DNA from: an uncultured Phocaeicola sp.
GTDB taxonomy: Bacteria; Bacteroidota; Bacteroidia; Bacteroidales; Bacteroidaceae
Direction: 5' to 3'
DNA: 39,807 nt
Assembly (NCBI GenBank): GCA_944322395.1
Contig: CALUPA010000018.1
Location: 1-39,807, forward strand
Below, in pieces: positions 26,517 through 35,203 of this stretch. Under the pieces are notes generated by a model. The model did no database searches, was not told where the DNA came from, and worked only from the letters and a program-made list of their open reading frames with translations. Position 1 is the stretch's first letter. The number at the start of each line of letters is the position of its first letter. Made by a program: the position numbers and the translations under genes.

Positions 26517-28007
26517 TTAATTATTATTTTCTTCTGTTTCTTCGTCTGATGCATCTGGTTCTGTTCCCTCATTAGGATTTTCAGAAGAATCTGTTTCTTC
26601 AGAATACTCGAATGATATTTTACGAATTCGATGATTTTCTATATCAGTAATATAAAAAGCATTGTTTCTTTCATCATATGCTATACCTGAAGGTCTATTA
26701 AACCTAGCTTCTTCTCTTAAATCGCCATCAATATATCCATAGGCATTAGCATTAACACCCACACTACCTCTTCCAGCGAATGTTGATACCACTCCATTAG
26801 GAGTCAATATACGAACACAATGGTTTTCTCTATCTGTAAAATAAAAGTCATATTCATCTGCACGCCCTGCATAATCAGGATTCTTAACAAATACGCCTTG
26901 ATAAGGACAGTTTAATCTAGCATTTGTTCCAACTAAATCTTGATAACCAGCTTGAGAAACCCCTCCGCAAACTATATACGGTGTTGTATATTTGTTCGTT
27001 TTCCTATCAAAGTTGGAGCGCATAATATAATGTTGGTTTACAACCAATAAATACATATAATCACCAGAAGGATGTTGTACGAAATTAAATTCCCAGTCCT
27101 TATCTTGTATCGTAAACAATTGTTCTGTATTTTCTGCATTATTATTATTAGCTCCGTATTTAGTAAAATTATAACGGAAAACAGCACCATCCTGGAAACG
27201 GTTAAAATATAAATCACCTGTCTCCCTATGTACAACAGACGACTGACAACCTTTACTGGTTGTTAAACGATGCATGTCTGAAAAATTGTTTTCACGAGTA
27301 ACAAAAATATTACTTGCTGCACCATCTTCACCTTTTGCAGAAGAAATAATCATTGAATCTCCAGTTATAGACCAATCAATAGTCCTCAATCTATTTACAC
27401 CATCTTTCTGCAAAGTCAAAGCAGTAGTCATATATTCTTCCTTTAAGTCAAACCTTAACATAGGTTTGTTGTTCTGACCACCATCATCTTGTATGCAATA
27501 CATTACATCTGGCTCTTTGGGATCAAATGAGAGCCATGTAGGATAATCAATCTTTTCTAATTCATCAAAATGTCCCTCAGACATTACTTCTCCTTTTCCC
27601 AACTCATCAATGTATCCACAAAGAGTAGATACTAACCTTTTTTTCTCATATTCGTATTTTTGTGATGCTATTACAGATTCACTATCACCAATTTTTAGTT
27701 CAACTGTTCCTTCATAGCACATAGAGGGTGTAATGCAATAAAGACAATCACCTTTTACATTAATAATTTTTGCATCCTTACCTCCGATTTTCACAGATAC
27801 AATTGAAGGATCAATACCAAAATTACTACCATAAATAATCATTCTTGTTTTGGCCCCTCCTTTATGCGGACTAAAATCTGTAATAGTAACTGGTTGGTTT
27901 GGATCATACGGTGCTGGAGAAACTTCTTTTTCTTTCTTACATCCGCATACACTAATTAATAAAAGGTAGAAAAGCAAATTCCACCGATTTAAATTTAAGT
28001 ACTTCAT
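26517..28007 (-). CDS. TIG/NHL-repeat surface lipoprotein, first gene of the SusC/D operon
   Basis: This 496-residue protein starts with a lipoprotein signal (LISVCGC, lipidated Cys at about 24, then KKEKE). Next comes an IPT/TIG immunoglobulin-like domain at about 40-120 (VTITDFSPHKGGAKTRMIIYGSNFG). The remainder is a propeller-like region with NHL-type repeats, such as RFNRPSGIAYDERNNAFYIT and DIENHRIRKISF near the end, and a low-complexity acidic tail. Similar TIG-NHL lipoproteins occur in Bacteroidetes PULs, where a surface glycan-binding role is inferred. A catalytic function cannot be excluded. It begins 296 bases from the divergent DUF4965 gene, and the promoters for both arms should lie in that gap. 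Confidence 0.75.
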   Translation of the reverse strand: MKYLNLNRWNLLFYLLLISVCGCKKEKEVSPAPYDPNQPVTITDFSPHKGGAKTRMIIYGSNFGIDPSIVSVKIGGKDAKIINVKGDCLYCITPSMCYEGTVELKIGDSESVIASQKYEYEKKRLVSTLCGYIDELGKGEVMSEGHFDELEKIDYPTWLSFDPKEPDVMYCIQDDGGQNNKPMLRFDLKEEYMTTALTLQKDGVNRLRTIDWSITGDSMIISSAKGEDGAASNIFVTRENNFSDMHRLTTSKGCQSSVVHRETGDLYFNRFQDGAVFRYNFTKYGANNNNAENTEQLFTIQDKDWEFNFVQHPSGDYMYLLVVNQHYIMRSNFDRKTNKYTTPYIVCGGVSQAGYQDLVGTNARLNCPYQGVFVKNPDYAGRADEYDFYFTDRENHCVRILTPNGVVSTFAGRGSVGVNANAYGYIDGDLREEARFNRPSGIAYDERNNAFYITDIENHRIRKISFEYSEETDSSENPNEGTEPDASDEETEENNN

Positions 28008-28048
28008 AGCGTTAACAAAAAAATGATTAATAATTGTTTTTTACGTTA

Positions 28049-28056
28049 CAAATGTA
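28049..28056 (-). promoter_or_regulatory. Candidate -7 box for the TIG-SusC-SusD operon
   Basis: The minus strand reads TACATTTG, fitting TAnnTTTG, 42 bases before the start codon of the TIG/NHL lipoprotein. A -33 TTTG with normal spacing is absent. The 28008-28302 gap holds no gene. It is very AT-rich and should contain the binding sites of the hybrid two-component system, which I could not define. Confidence 0.45.
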
Positions 28057-28204
28057 ATTTTTCAGAAATCTAAAAAAGGATAAAATCAAATACAAAAAAA
28101 TAATTTCCTATTCAATTAATAAATGAAGGTTTACCACAACAAACTCTGAACAGTTTTTTTTCTTTTTTGATTAATCTTTATTCATAAGCGATATATATAC
28201 ATTT

Positions 28205-28212
28205 TAGATTTG
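28205..28212 (+). promoter_or_regulatory. Candidate -7 box for the rightward PUL genes
   Basis: TAGATTTG matches TAnnTTTG, 90 bases before the DUF4965 start codon. No clear -33 TTTG stands at the right distance; the nearest (28166-28169) is too far. The gap between this box and 28049 would be the shared regulatory region of both arms. Confidence 0.45.
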
Positions 28213-28302
28213 CAGAGAAAAGTTACTTATACAACAATCAAAGAAGACACAATAGGTATTATATATATATTTAACTTACAATTATTTTTAAATTATAAAA
28301 CC

Positions 28303-30813
28303 ATGAAAAAAAGTACAACATTAACTATGCTCATGTTAGGAGCACTTTGTCAGATTAATGCAACTGACTTATTTACTCCAGTACAAAAAACAGATTTACG
28401 TTTGCCGGCTGTTCCATTAATAACATCCGATCCTTACTTCTCAATATGGTCTCCATACGATAATTTGAACGAAGGAAGTACTCGTCATTGGACTAATGAT
28501 GAAAAATCATTGATAGGTGCAGTGCGTGTTGACGGAAAAGTTTATCGTTTTATGGGAAAACAAACCATGCAGGCAATGTTGTCTATGGCTGGAAGCGAGG
28601 CTTGGGAAGGATGTTATACTTTTGAAAAGCCTGAAGGTGACTGGACAAACCTGAACTACTCATCAAGTAATTGGAAAAAAGGTAAAGGTGCATTTGGTAC
28701 ACACGATATGCCTGCTGTAAGAACAGGATGGAATACTAAAGACATTTGGGTACGCCGTGAATTTAATATTAATGATATAGACATAAACAATCCTATATAT
28801 CTGAAATATTCTCACGACGATGTTTTTGAACTTTATATTAACGGTGAAAAGATTGTTTCTACAGGATACGAATGGAAAAACAATGTGCTGCTGGAATTAA
28901 AAGACGATGTAAAGAAAAAACTTAAAAACGGAAAGAATGTAATAGCAGCACATTGTCATAACACAACAGGAGGAGCTTTAGTTGATTTTGGGCTTTACAC
29001 TCCAGGAGAAGCAACTGCACCTTTTGAAAATCTTGCAATTCAAAAATCAGTAGATGTACTTCCTACACAAACATACTATACTTTTGTTTGTGGCCCTGTA
29101 GAACTTGACGTTGTTTTCACTGCTCCTGTAATGATTGATGATTTAGATCTTATTTCTACTCCTATTAACTATATATCGTATCAGGTAAGATCTACTGACA
29201 AAAAAGAACATGATGTACAAATATATATAGAAACTACTCCACAGTTAAGCGTAAACGAAATGACACAGCCTACAAAGGCACAGGTAATTAAACGAAACGG
29301 ACTGAACTATATACAAGCTGGAACTATAAATCAACCTGTAACAGGAAAAAAAGGTGACTTGATTTGTATTGACTGGGGATATGCATACCTAGCAGGAAAA
29401 AATGGTGCAAATACAAGTGTAAGTCTTGGTGATTATGAAGATATGAAAGCTTCTTTTGCAAATGACGGTGAGCTATTGCCTACAGAAGCCGAACTTATTA
29501 CAAGAAAAGCGGATGAGATGCCGGCTATGGCATATAGCGATGATTTGGGTAACGTATCATCAAAAGGTAAAAGTGGTTTCATGATGCTTGGATACGATGA
29601 TATTTACTCTATTGAATATATGTACGAACGTCGTATGGCATACTGGAAGCATGATGGAAAGGTTACTATCTTCGATGCTTTTGAACGTGCAAAACGTGAC
29701 TATAAAGAAGTAATGGAACGCTGTCGTGACTTTGATGCAATGATTATGAAAGATGCAGAAAAAGCTGGTGGCAAAAAATATGCAGAAATATGTGCTGCTT
29801 CATACAGACAAGTTATTACTGCTCATAAACTTTTTACAGACAAAGAAGGTAACTTAATGTTTTTCTCTAAAGAAAACAACAGTAATGGATGTATCAATAC
29901 TGTAGACCTTACCTATCCTTCAGCCCCACTGTTTTTAATCTACAATCCAGAGTTACAGAAAGCCATGATGACTAGTATTTTCGAATATAGTGCGTCTGGA
30001 AGATGGAATAAACCTTTTGCCGCGCATGACTTAGGAACATATCCTATTGCCAACGGACAAGTATACGGAGGTGATATGCCAATAGAAGAAAGCGGAAACA
30101 TGGTTATACTAACTGCAGCTATAGCTAAGGCAGAAGGTAATGCTGATTATGCTAAAAAATACTGGGATTTGCTAACTATCTGGACTAACTACCTAGTAGA
30201 ATACGGACAAGATCCAGAAAATCAACTTTGTACTGACGACTTTGCAGGACATTGGGCTCATAACGCAAATTTATCAGTAAAAGCCATTATTGGTGTAGCT
30301 GCATATAGCGAACTTGCCCAAATGCTAGGTATGGATAAAGTAGCAAAAGAATATGCTGAAACAGCTAAGAAAATGGCTATAAAATGGGAAGAAATGGCAA
30401 AAGAAGGAAATCATTATCGTCTTGCTTTTGACAGACAGAACACCTGGAGCCAAAAATACAATATGGTTTGGGACAAAATGTGGAAGCTCAATTTATTCCC
30501 TAACAATGTAATTGAAAAAGAAATCAATTATTATCTTACAAAACAAAATGAATACGGTCTTCCTTTGGACAGCCGTAAGGAATATACAAAATCGGATTGG
30601 GTTATGTGGACTGCAGCAATGTCTCCTGATATGGAAACTTTCCATAAATTCTCAGATCCTATTTATAAATACATCAATGAGACAACTTCTCGTGTTCCTA
30701 TCAGCGACTGGCATCATACTGATAGTGGACAATGGGTAGGTTTCCGTGCTCGTTCTGTCATTGGAGGATATTGGATGCAGGTATTGATGGACAAAATGCT
30801 CGAAAAAGAGTAA
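28303..30813 (+). CDS. Secreted DUF4965/DUF1793 (glutaminase-A-like) protein
   Basis: An 836-residue secreted protein with a signal peptide (about 1-18) of the family annotated as glutaminase A-like (DUF5127-DUF4965-DUF1793). Seen: the N-terminal LRLPAVPLITSDPYFSIWSP, typical of the family; a jelly-roll insert at about 90-230 (WVRREFNINDID, then ELYINGEKI); and an (alpha/alpha)-barrel-like C-terminal half with SYRQVITAHKLF, YPIANGQVYGGDMPIEESGN and SDWHHTDSGQWVGFRARSVI. The family name comes from fungal glutaminase, but its wide presence in PULs suggests some members act on carbohydrates. I chose the ATG at 28303, which starts a clean signal peptide; the frame is open upstream to a TTG at 28210. 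Confidence 0.75.
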   Translation: MKKSTTLTMLMLGALCQINATDLFTPVQKTDLRLPAVPLITSDPYFSIWSPYDNLNEGSTRHWTNDEKSLIGAVRVDGKVYRFMGKQTMQAMLSMAGSEAWEGCYTFEKPEGDWTNLNYSSSNWKKGKGAFGTHDMPAVRTGWNTKDIWVRREFNINDIDINNPIYLKYSHDDVFELYINGEKIVSTGYEWKNNVLLELKDDVKKKLKNGKNVIAAHCHNTTGGALVDFGLYTPGEATAPFENLAIQKSVDVLPTQTYYTFVCGPVELDVVFTAPVMIDDLDLISTPINYISYQVRSTDKKEHDVQIYIETTPQLSVNEMTQPTKAQVIKRNGLNYIQAGTINQPVTGKKGDLICIDWGYAYLAGKNGANTSVSLGDYEDMKASFANDGELLPTEAELITRKADEMPAMAYSDDLGNVSSKGKSGFMMLGYDDIYSIEYMYERRMAYWKHDGKVTIFDAFERAKRDYKEVMERCRDFDAMIMKDAEKAGGKKYAEICAASYRQVITAHKLFTDKEGNLMFFSKENNSNGCINTVDLTYPSAPLFLIYNPELQKAMMTSIFEYSASGRWNKPFAAHDLGTYPIANGQVYGGDMPIEESGNMVILTAAIAKAEGNADYAKKYWDLLTIWTNYLVEYGQDPENQLCTDDFAGHWAHNANLSVKAIIGVAAYSELAQMLGMDKVAKEYAETAKKMAIKWEEMAKEGNHYRLAFDRQNTWSQKYNMVWDKMWKLNLFPNNVIEKEINYYLTKQNEYGLPLDSRKEYTKSDWVMWTAAMSPDMETFHKFSDPIYKYINETTSRVPISDWHHTDSGQWVGFRARSVIGGYWMQVLMDKMLEKE

Positions 30814-30829
30814 ATCTATTCTATGCTAA

Positions 30830-30870
30830 GTTAAACTCTTCCTTTTTAAAATTGGGAGAGTTTAACTTTA
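30830..30870 (+). terminator. Intercistronic hairpin, partial terminator
   Basis: GTTAAACTCTTCC (30830-30842) pairs with GGGAGAGTTTAAC (30854-30866), allowing one G-T pair, and TTTATATTG follows. It starts 17 bases after the DUF4965 stop codon and 34 bases before the sulfatase ATG. It could lower expression of the later genes or mark the 3' end of a processed transcript. Confidence 0.6.
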
Positions 30871-30900
30871 TATTGTTTAATTAATAAAGTTGAATAAATC

Positions 30901-32556
30901 ATGAATAAAACAATATTAGGATTAACTGTAATTTTATCAGCAACAAACATATGGGCAAAAAAAAACACACGTCCCAATATATTGGTTATCCTTGCAGATG
31001 ATCTTGGATATTCAGATATCGGATGCTATGGAGGAGAAATTCAAACTCCAAACCTTAACAAACTGGCTGAAAACGGAATACGTTTCACCCATTTTTATAA
31101 CTGTAGCCGAAGTTGCCCAACGAGAGCCTCATTACTTACAGGACTTTACCAACATCAAGCAGGAATAGGTCGAATGACTTTTGACGATAACAAACCTGGT
31201 TATAGAGGTACAATGACTCATAATGGTGTTACAATAGCGGAGGTTTTAAAAGAAGCCGGCTATAATACTGCATGGGTAGGAAAATGGCATGTAGCAGAAA
31301 CTCCATTAAGACCAGATCAAAGAAAGTGGTTAGCTCATCAGGTAAAGCACGATGAATTTGCACCTAAAGATAATTACCCTATAAATAGAGGTTTTCAAGA
31401 CTGCTATGGTACTATTTATGGTGTGGTTGATTATTTCGATCCTTTCAGTTTAATAAGCGGTGACAAACCTATAGATACTGTTCCTGAAGATTATTACAGT
31501 ACTATAGCACTTTCAGATACTGCCGTTGCATACGTAAACAAATACGCAAAATCAGACAAACCATTCTTCATGTATCTTGCATATCACAGTCCACATTGGC
31601 CATTACATGCTTTGCCTGAAGATATTGAAAAATATAAAGATACTTATAAATGCGGGTGGCAAGCCATAAGAGAGGCCAGATACAAACGTCAGAATGAAAT
31701 GAAATTATTTGGCGATGTTAAAGATTATCTTTCACCACGTCAGTTCAATGATTCCTGGGAAGATAATCCAGACAAAAATTGGGATGCAAGAGCTATGGCA
31801 GTACATGCTGCAATGGTTGATAGAATGGATAAAGGTATAGGACAAGTTATAAAGGCACTTGAAAATAACGGTCAGCTGGACAACACACTAATATTATTTC
31901 TATCTGATAATGGATGCAGTAATGAAAATTGTCAACATTATTCTGAAGGCGAAAATGACCGACCTGCTGAAACAAGAGATGGTAGAAAAATTATTTATCC
32001 TCGTAAAAAAGAAGTACTTCCTGGTCCTGAAACAACTTATGCTTCTATTGGTCCTAAATGGGCTAACGTAGCAAATACACCTTTCCGTTTTTGGAAAGCT
32101 AAATCTTATGAAGGCGGAATATGTACACCTATGATAGCACACTGGCCAAAAGGAATAAAAAATCCGGGAAGAATAAACACATCTTTTTGTCATGTAATAG
32201 ACATTATGGCCACTTGTATTGATTTGTGCAAAGCTGATTATCCTAAAAAATATAATGGCTATGATATACAACCTTATATGGGAACCAGCATGAAACCAAT
32301 ATTCAATTCAGGTAAACTTAAAGTTAAACGCGACTTATGCTTTGAGCATTTTAACGAAAAAGCACTTATTGATGAAAATGGATGGAAAATAGTTCAGCCT
32401 GGTAATGAAGCTAAACATCCATGGGAACTTTACAACCTCAATATAGATAGAAGTGAACTAAACAATCTTGCAGAAAAATACCCTGACAAAGTTGATGCAA
32501 TGAAAAATAGATATTATGAATGGGAAAAGGAATGTAAAGTTATACCGCGTCCATAA
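30901..32556 (+). CDS. Arylsulfatase-type sulfatase (S1 family), Ser-type
   Basis: A 551-residue secreted sulfatase with a short signal peptide (about 1-19). RPNILVILADDLGYSDIGCYGG (about 24-45) holds the Asp-Asp metal ligands. The active-site motif is S71-C-P-T-R75 followed by ASLLTG, so Ser71 would become formylglycine. GKWHVAETPLRP and LFLSDNGCSNEN are further family motifs. The overall pattern (NCSRSCPTRASLLTGLYQHQAGIG) resembles the large arylsulfatase subfamily S1_4. It differs clearly from the other intact sulfatase in this window, so the two probably remove sulfate from different positions. Confidence 0.9.
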   Translation: MNKTILGLTVILSATNIWAKKNTRPNILVILADDLGYSDIGCYGGEIQTPNLNKLAENGIRFTHFYNCSRSCPTRASLLTGLYQHQAGIGRMTFDDNKPGYRGTMTHNGVTIAEVLKEAGYNTAWVGKWHVAETPLRPDQRKWLAHQVKHDEFAPKDNYPINRGFQDCYGTIYGVVDYFDPFSLISGDKPIDTVPEDYYSTIALSDTAVAYVNKYAKSDKPFFMYLAYHSPHWPLHALPEDIEKYKDTYKCGWQAIREARYKRQNEMKLFGDVKDYLSPRQFNDSWEDNPDKNWDARAMAVHAAMVDRMDKGIGQVIKALENNGQLDNTLILFLSDNGCSNENCQHYSEGENDRPAETRDGRKIIYPRKKEVLPGPETTYASIGPKWANVANTPFRFWKAKSYEGGICTPMIAHWPKGIKNPGRINTSFCHVIDIMATCIDLCKADYPKKYNGYDIQPYMGTSMKPIFNSGKLKVKRDLCFEHFNEKALIDENGWKIVQPGNEAKHPWELYNLNIDRSELNNLAEKYPDKVDAMKNRYYEWEKECKVIPRP

Positions 32557-32660
32557 TAAAATAATCTATGGTTTAAGATAAATAGATTTATTACCCAACG
32601 TAATCAACAATTACAACATTATAATACTTAATAATTATACTATTTAGAAAACTTTACAAA

Positions 32661-33800
32661 ATGAACAATTTATTAGCATTATCAATTTTTGCTTCTTTGA
32701 CATTAATGTCATGCACAGGAAATCATAAAGAAGTACACATGACTGATTCCGGATTAAATCCTGAAAATTTCAAGACAACAGTAGATGGTAAAGAAACAGG
32801 TTTATACACACTTAAAAACAAAAACGATATGGAAGTGTGTGTTACAAACTTTGGCGGTAGAATTGTTTCTATAATGGTTCCAGACAAGTATGGAAACATG
32901 CGTGATGTGGTTTTAGGATTTGATTCAATAAAAGATTACATAGACAATCCATCTGATTTTGGTGCAACCATAGGAAGATATGCCAACCGTATAAACAAAG
33001 GAGATTTTTCTATTGACGGAGTTAAATACCAACTACCTCAAAACAATTTCGGACATTGCCTTCATGGTGGTTTCAAAGGGTTCCAATATGTAGTATTTGA
33101 TGTAATAAAAGCATCTGACAATGAAATCAAACTTACATACATGGCAAAGGACATGGAAGAAGGTTTTCCAGGAAACACTAATTGCTCTGTAACTATGACT
33201 TTAACAGATGAAAACTCATTAAAACTAAACTATGAAGCTGAAACTGATAAACCAACCATAATAAATATGACAAATCATTCTTACTTTAATCTTGACGGGG
33301 AACCAGAAAAAGGAAACAGTGACTATTTATTAATGGTAAACGCCAGCAATTATACACCTGTTGACAGTACATTCATGACTACTGGTGAAATTCTTTCGGT
33401 AGAAGGTACTGCACTTGATTTCAGAAAGCCTACAAGATTAGGTGACCAACTATCTAAAAAATCAGAACAGTTAAAAAACGGACATGGAATAGACCACAAC
33501 TGGGTATTGGATACTAAAGGTGATATAAACGAAGCATGTGCATCACTAGAGTCACCAAATAGCGGTATAAAATTGGAAGTATTTACAGATGAACCTGGAA
33601 TTCAAATATATACAGGTAATTTCCTTGATGGAACTCAAACTGGGAAAAATGGTATAAGATACAATTTCCGTGCATCTGTTTGCCTTGAGACACAAAAATA
33701 TCCTGACACACCTAATAAACCTGAATGGCCGTCATGTATTTTACGCCCCGGAGAAAAATATACAAGTAACACAATATTCAAATTTTCAGTAAACAAATAG
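32661..33800 (+). CDS. Aldose 1-epimerase (mutarotase) lipoprotein
   Basis: A 379-residue galactose-mutarotase family protein carrying a lipoprotein signal (TLMSC, Cys18), so it acts in the periplasm or at the outer membrane rather than in the cytoplasm. Key motifs: FGATIGRYANRI, FGHCLHGG with a catalytic-type histidine (about residue 134), INMTNHSYFNLDG with the second histidine, and CLETQKYPDTPN with the base glutamate near the end. It speeds interconversion of alpha and beta anomers of free sugars, likely those released by GH125 or the alpha-glucuronidases. It is 5 bases ahead of the GH76 gene. Confidence 0.92.
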   Translation: MNNLLALSIFASLTLMSCTGNHKEVHMTDSGLNPENFKTTVDGKETGLYTLKNKNDMEVCVTNFGGRIVSIMVPDKYGNMRDVVLGFDSIKDYIDNPSDFGATIGRYANRINKGDFSIDGVKYQLPQNNFGHCLHGGFKGFQYVVFDVIKASDNEIKLTYMAKDMEEGFPGNTNCSVTMTLTDENSLKLNYEAETDKPTIINMTNHSYFNLDGEPEKGNSDYLLMVNASNYTPVDSTFMTTGEILSVEGTALDFRKPTRLGDQLSKKSEQLKNGHGIDHNWVLDTKGDINEACASLESPNSGIKLEVFTDEPGIQIYTGNFLDGTQTGKNGIRYNFRASVCLETQKYPDTPNKPEWPSCILRPGEKYTSNTIFKFSVNK

Positions 33801-33805
33801 TAACA

Positions 33806-35053
33806 ATGAAGAAAAGTCTAATAATATTAATCGGTTTTCTGATTTTATTACTCGTTGGTTACTCAATTAATTACTTTTCATTTACAAAAACAAGCAGCGA
33901 AATAGAAGAAACATGGCAAGCTTATGATGGTTTCAATAAAAATCTGCTGGACAACAATAAATTCATTTACAAGACCAACACATCATATTCAGAAGCAAAA
34001 GACAGATGGAATGGTGCAGCAGCAATATGGTGTCAACCTATTTACTGGGATATGGCAATGAATGCATACAAGTTAGCATGTAAAACAAATAATAAAAAAA
34101 GAGAGAATGAACTGCTTGAACTGAATCGCAAAATATTTAAAGGTAATAAAAAACAGTATGTAGAATTTGATTTTCATGACTGCAATGAGAATACAGGATG
34201 GTTCATATACGACGATATTCAATGGTGGACTATAACGTTGGCTCGTGCATATCAACTTTTTGGAGAAGATGAATACCTTCACTTATCGGAAAAAAGTTTC
34301 AGCCGTGTATGGTATGGTTCTTCAAAGGTTGGAGATACAGGTTCTTATGACCCAGAAAAAGGAGGGATGTTTTGGTGCTGGCATCCAATAAAAACTCCAA
34401 ATCCCAATAATAGCGAACATGATGGTAAAATGGCATGTATAAACTTTCCAACTGTTATTGCAGCAATGACTCTTTACAATTGCGTCCCAGATAATAGAGA
34501 AATTCCAAATGAAGATGAAAAACCTCTTTATCAAACAAAAATTGGCTATCTTGAAAAGGCTAAAAAAATATACAATTGGGGAATCAATAATATATTTGAC
34601 AAAGAAACTGGGAAAGTAGCAGACAGTAAACATGGAAATGGAAATCCGAACTGGAAAGCACACGTATACAATCAGGCTACATTTATAGGTGCTTCTGTTC
34701 TTCTATACCAGGCTACTAATGAAAGAGTATATCTGGAAAACGCTATATTAGCAGCAGACTATACTGTCAAAGTAATGTCTAAAGAAAAGGGTATACTTCC
34801 GTTTGAAAGCGGAATAGAACAAGGCATTTACACAGCTATATTTGCACAGTACATGGACATGTTGGTACACAATTGCAAGCAATCACAATATCTCCCATTC
34901 CTTAAATACACAATACAAGAAGGGTGGAAAAATAGAGATAAATCAAGAAATTTATGTGGAGGAGAATACGATAAAAAAATCAATTCCAATGACACTATCG
35001 ACAGTTATTCAGCTTCAGGTATACCAGCATTAATGCTATTATTCTGCGAATGA
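33806..35053 (+). CDS. GH76 endo-alpha-1,6-mannanase
   Basis: A 415-residue GH76 protein. GH76 enzymes cut alpha-1,6-mannan chains internally with retention. The paired aspartates of the active site are visible as Asp136-Asp137 in YDDIQWWTITLARAY, with the family's conserved NGAAAIWCQPIYWDMAMNAY before it and FCWHP-like GGMFWCWHPIKTPN after it. The N-terminus has one hydrophobic segment (about 5-24) without a lipobox or a clear cleavage site, so it may be a periplasmic signal-anchor protein rather than a surface lipoprotein. It works with GH125: the endo-enzyme makes shorter chains for the exo-enzyme. Confidence 0.9.
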   Translation: MKKSLIILIGFLILLLVGYSINYFSFTKTSSEIEETWQAYDGFNKNLLDNNKFIYKTNTSYSEAKDRWNGAAAIWCQPIYWDMAMNAYKLACKTNNKKRENELLELNRKIFKGNKKQYVEFDFHDCNENTGWFIYDDIQWWTITLARAYQLFGEDEYLHLSEKSFSRVWYGSSKVGDTGSYDPEKGGMFWCWHPIKTPNPNNSEHDGKMACINFPTVIAAMTLYNCVPDNREIPNEDEKPLYQTKIGYLEKAKKIYNWGINNIFDKETGKVADSKHGNGNPNWKAHVYNQATFIGASVLLYQATNERVYLENAILAADYTVKVMSKEKGILPFESGIEQGIYTAIFAQYMDMLVHNCKQSQYLPFLKYTIQEGWKNRDKSRNLCGGEYDKKINSNDTIDSYSASGIPALMLLFCE

Positions 35054-35085
35054 CTTTAAAATGAAATCATATTAATTAATCTAAT

Positions 35086-35128
35086 AAAAAGGCAAGACTA
35101 CAAGTTTTTGTTTTCTTGTCTTTTTATA
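35086..35128 (+). terminator. Terminator after the GH76 gene
   Basis: AAAAAGGCAAG (35086-35096) pairs with CTTGTCTTTTT (35115-35125) with one G-T pair, followed by ATATT. It separates the rightward enzyme genes from the regulator gene, which seems to have its own promoter. Confidence 0.65.
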
Positions 35129-35149
35129 TTACATAAAGCATATTTTTCT

Positions 35150-35157
35150 TAATTTTG
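35150..35157 (+). promoter_or_regulatory. Candidate -7 box of the hybrid two-component system
   Basis: TAATTTTG fits TAnnTTTG and stands 47 bases before the ATG at 35204, just after the GH76 terminator. Independent, low-level expression of the regulator is the usual arrangement. No -33 TTTG is seen at normal spacing. Confidence 0.45.
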
Positions 35158-35203
35158 TAGCCATATAAATGAAACTAGCACAAATATCTAAATACTCTTT
35201 GTC

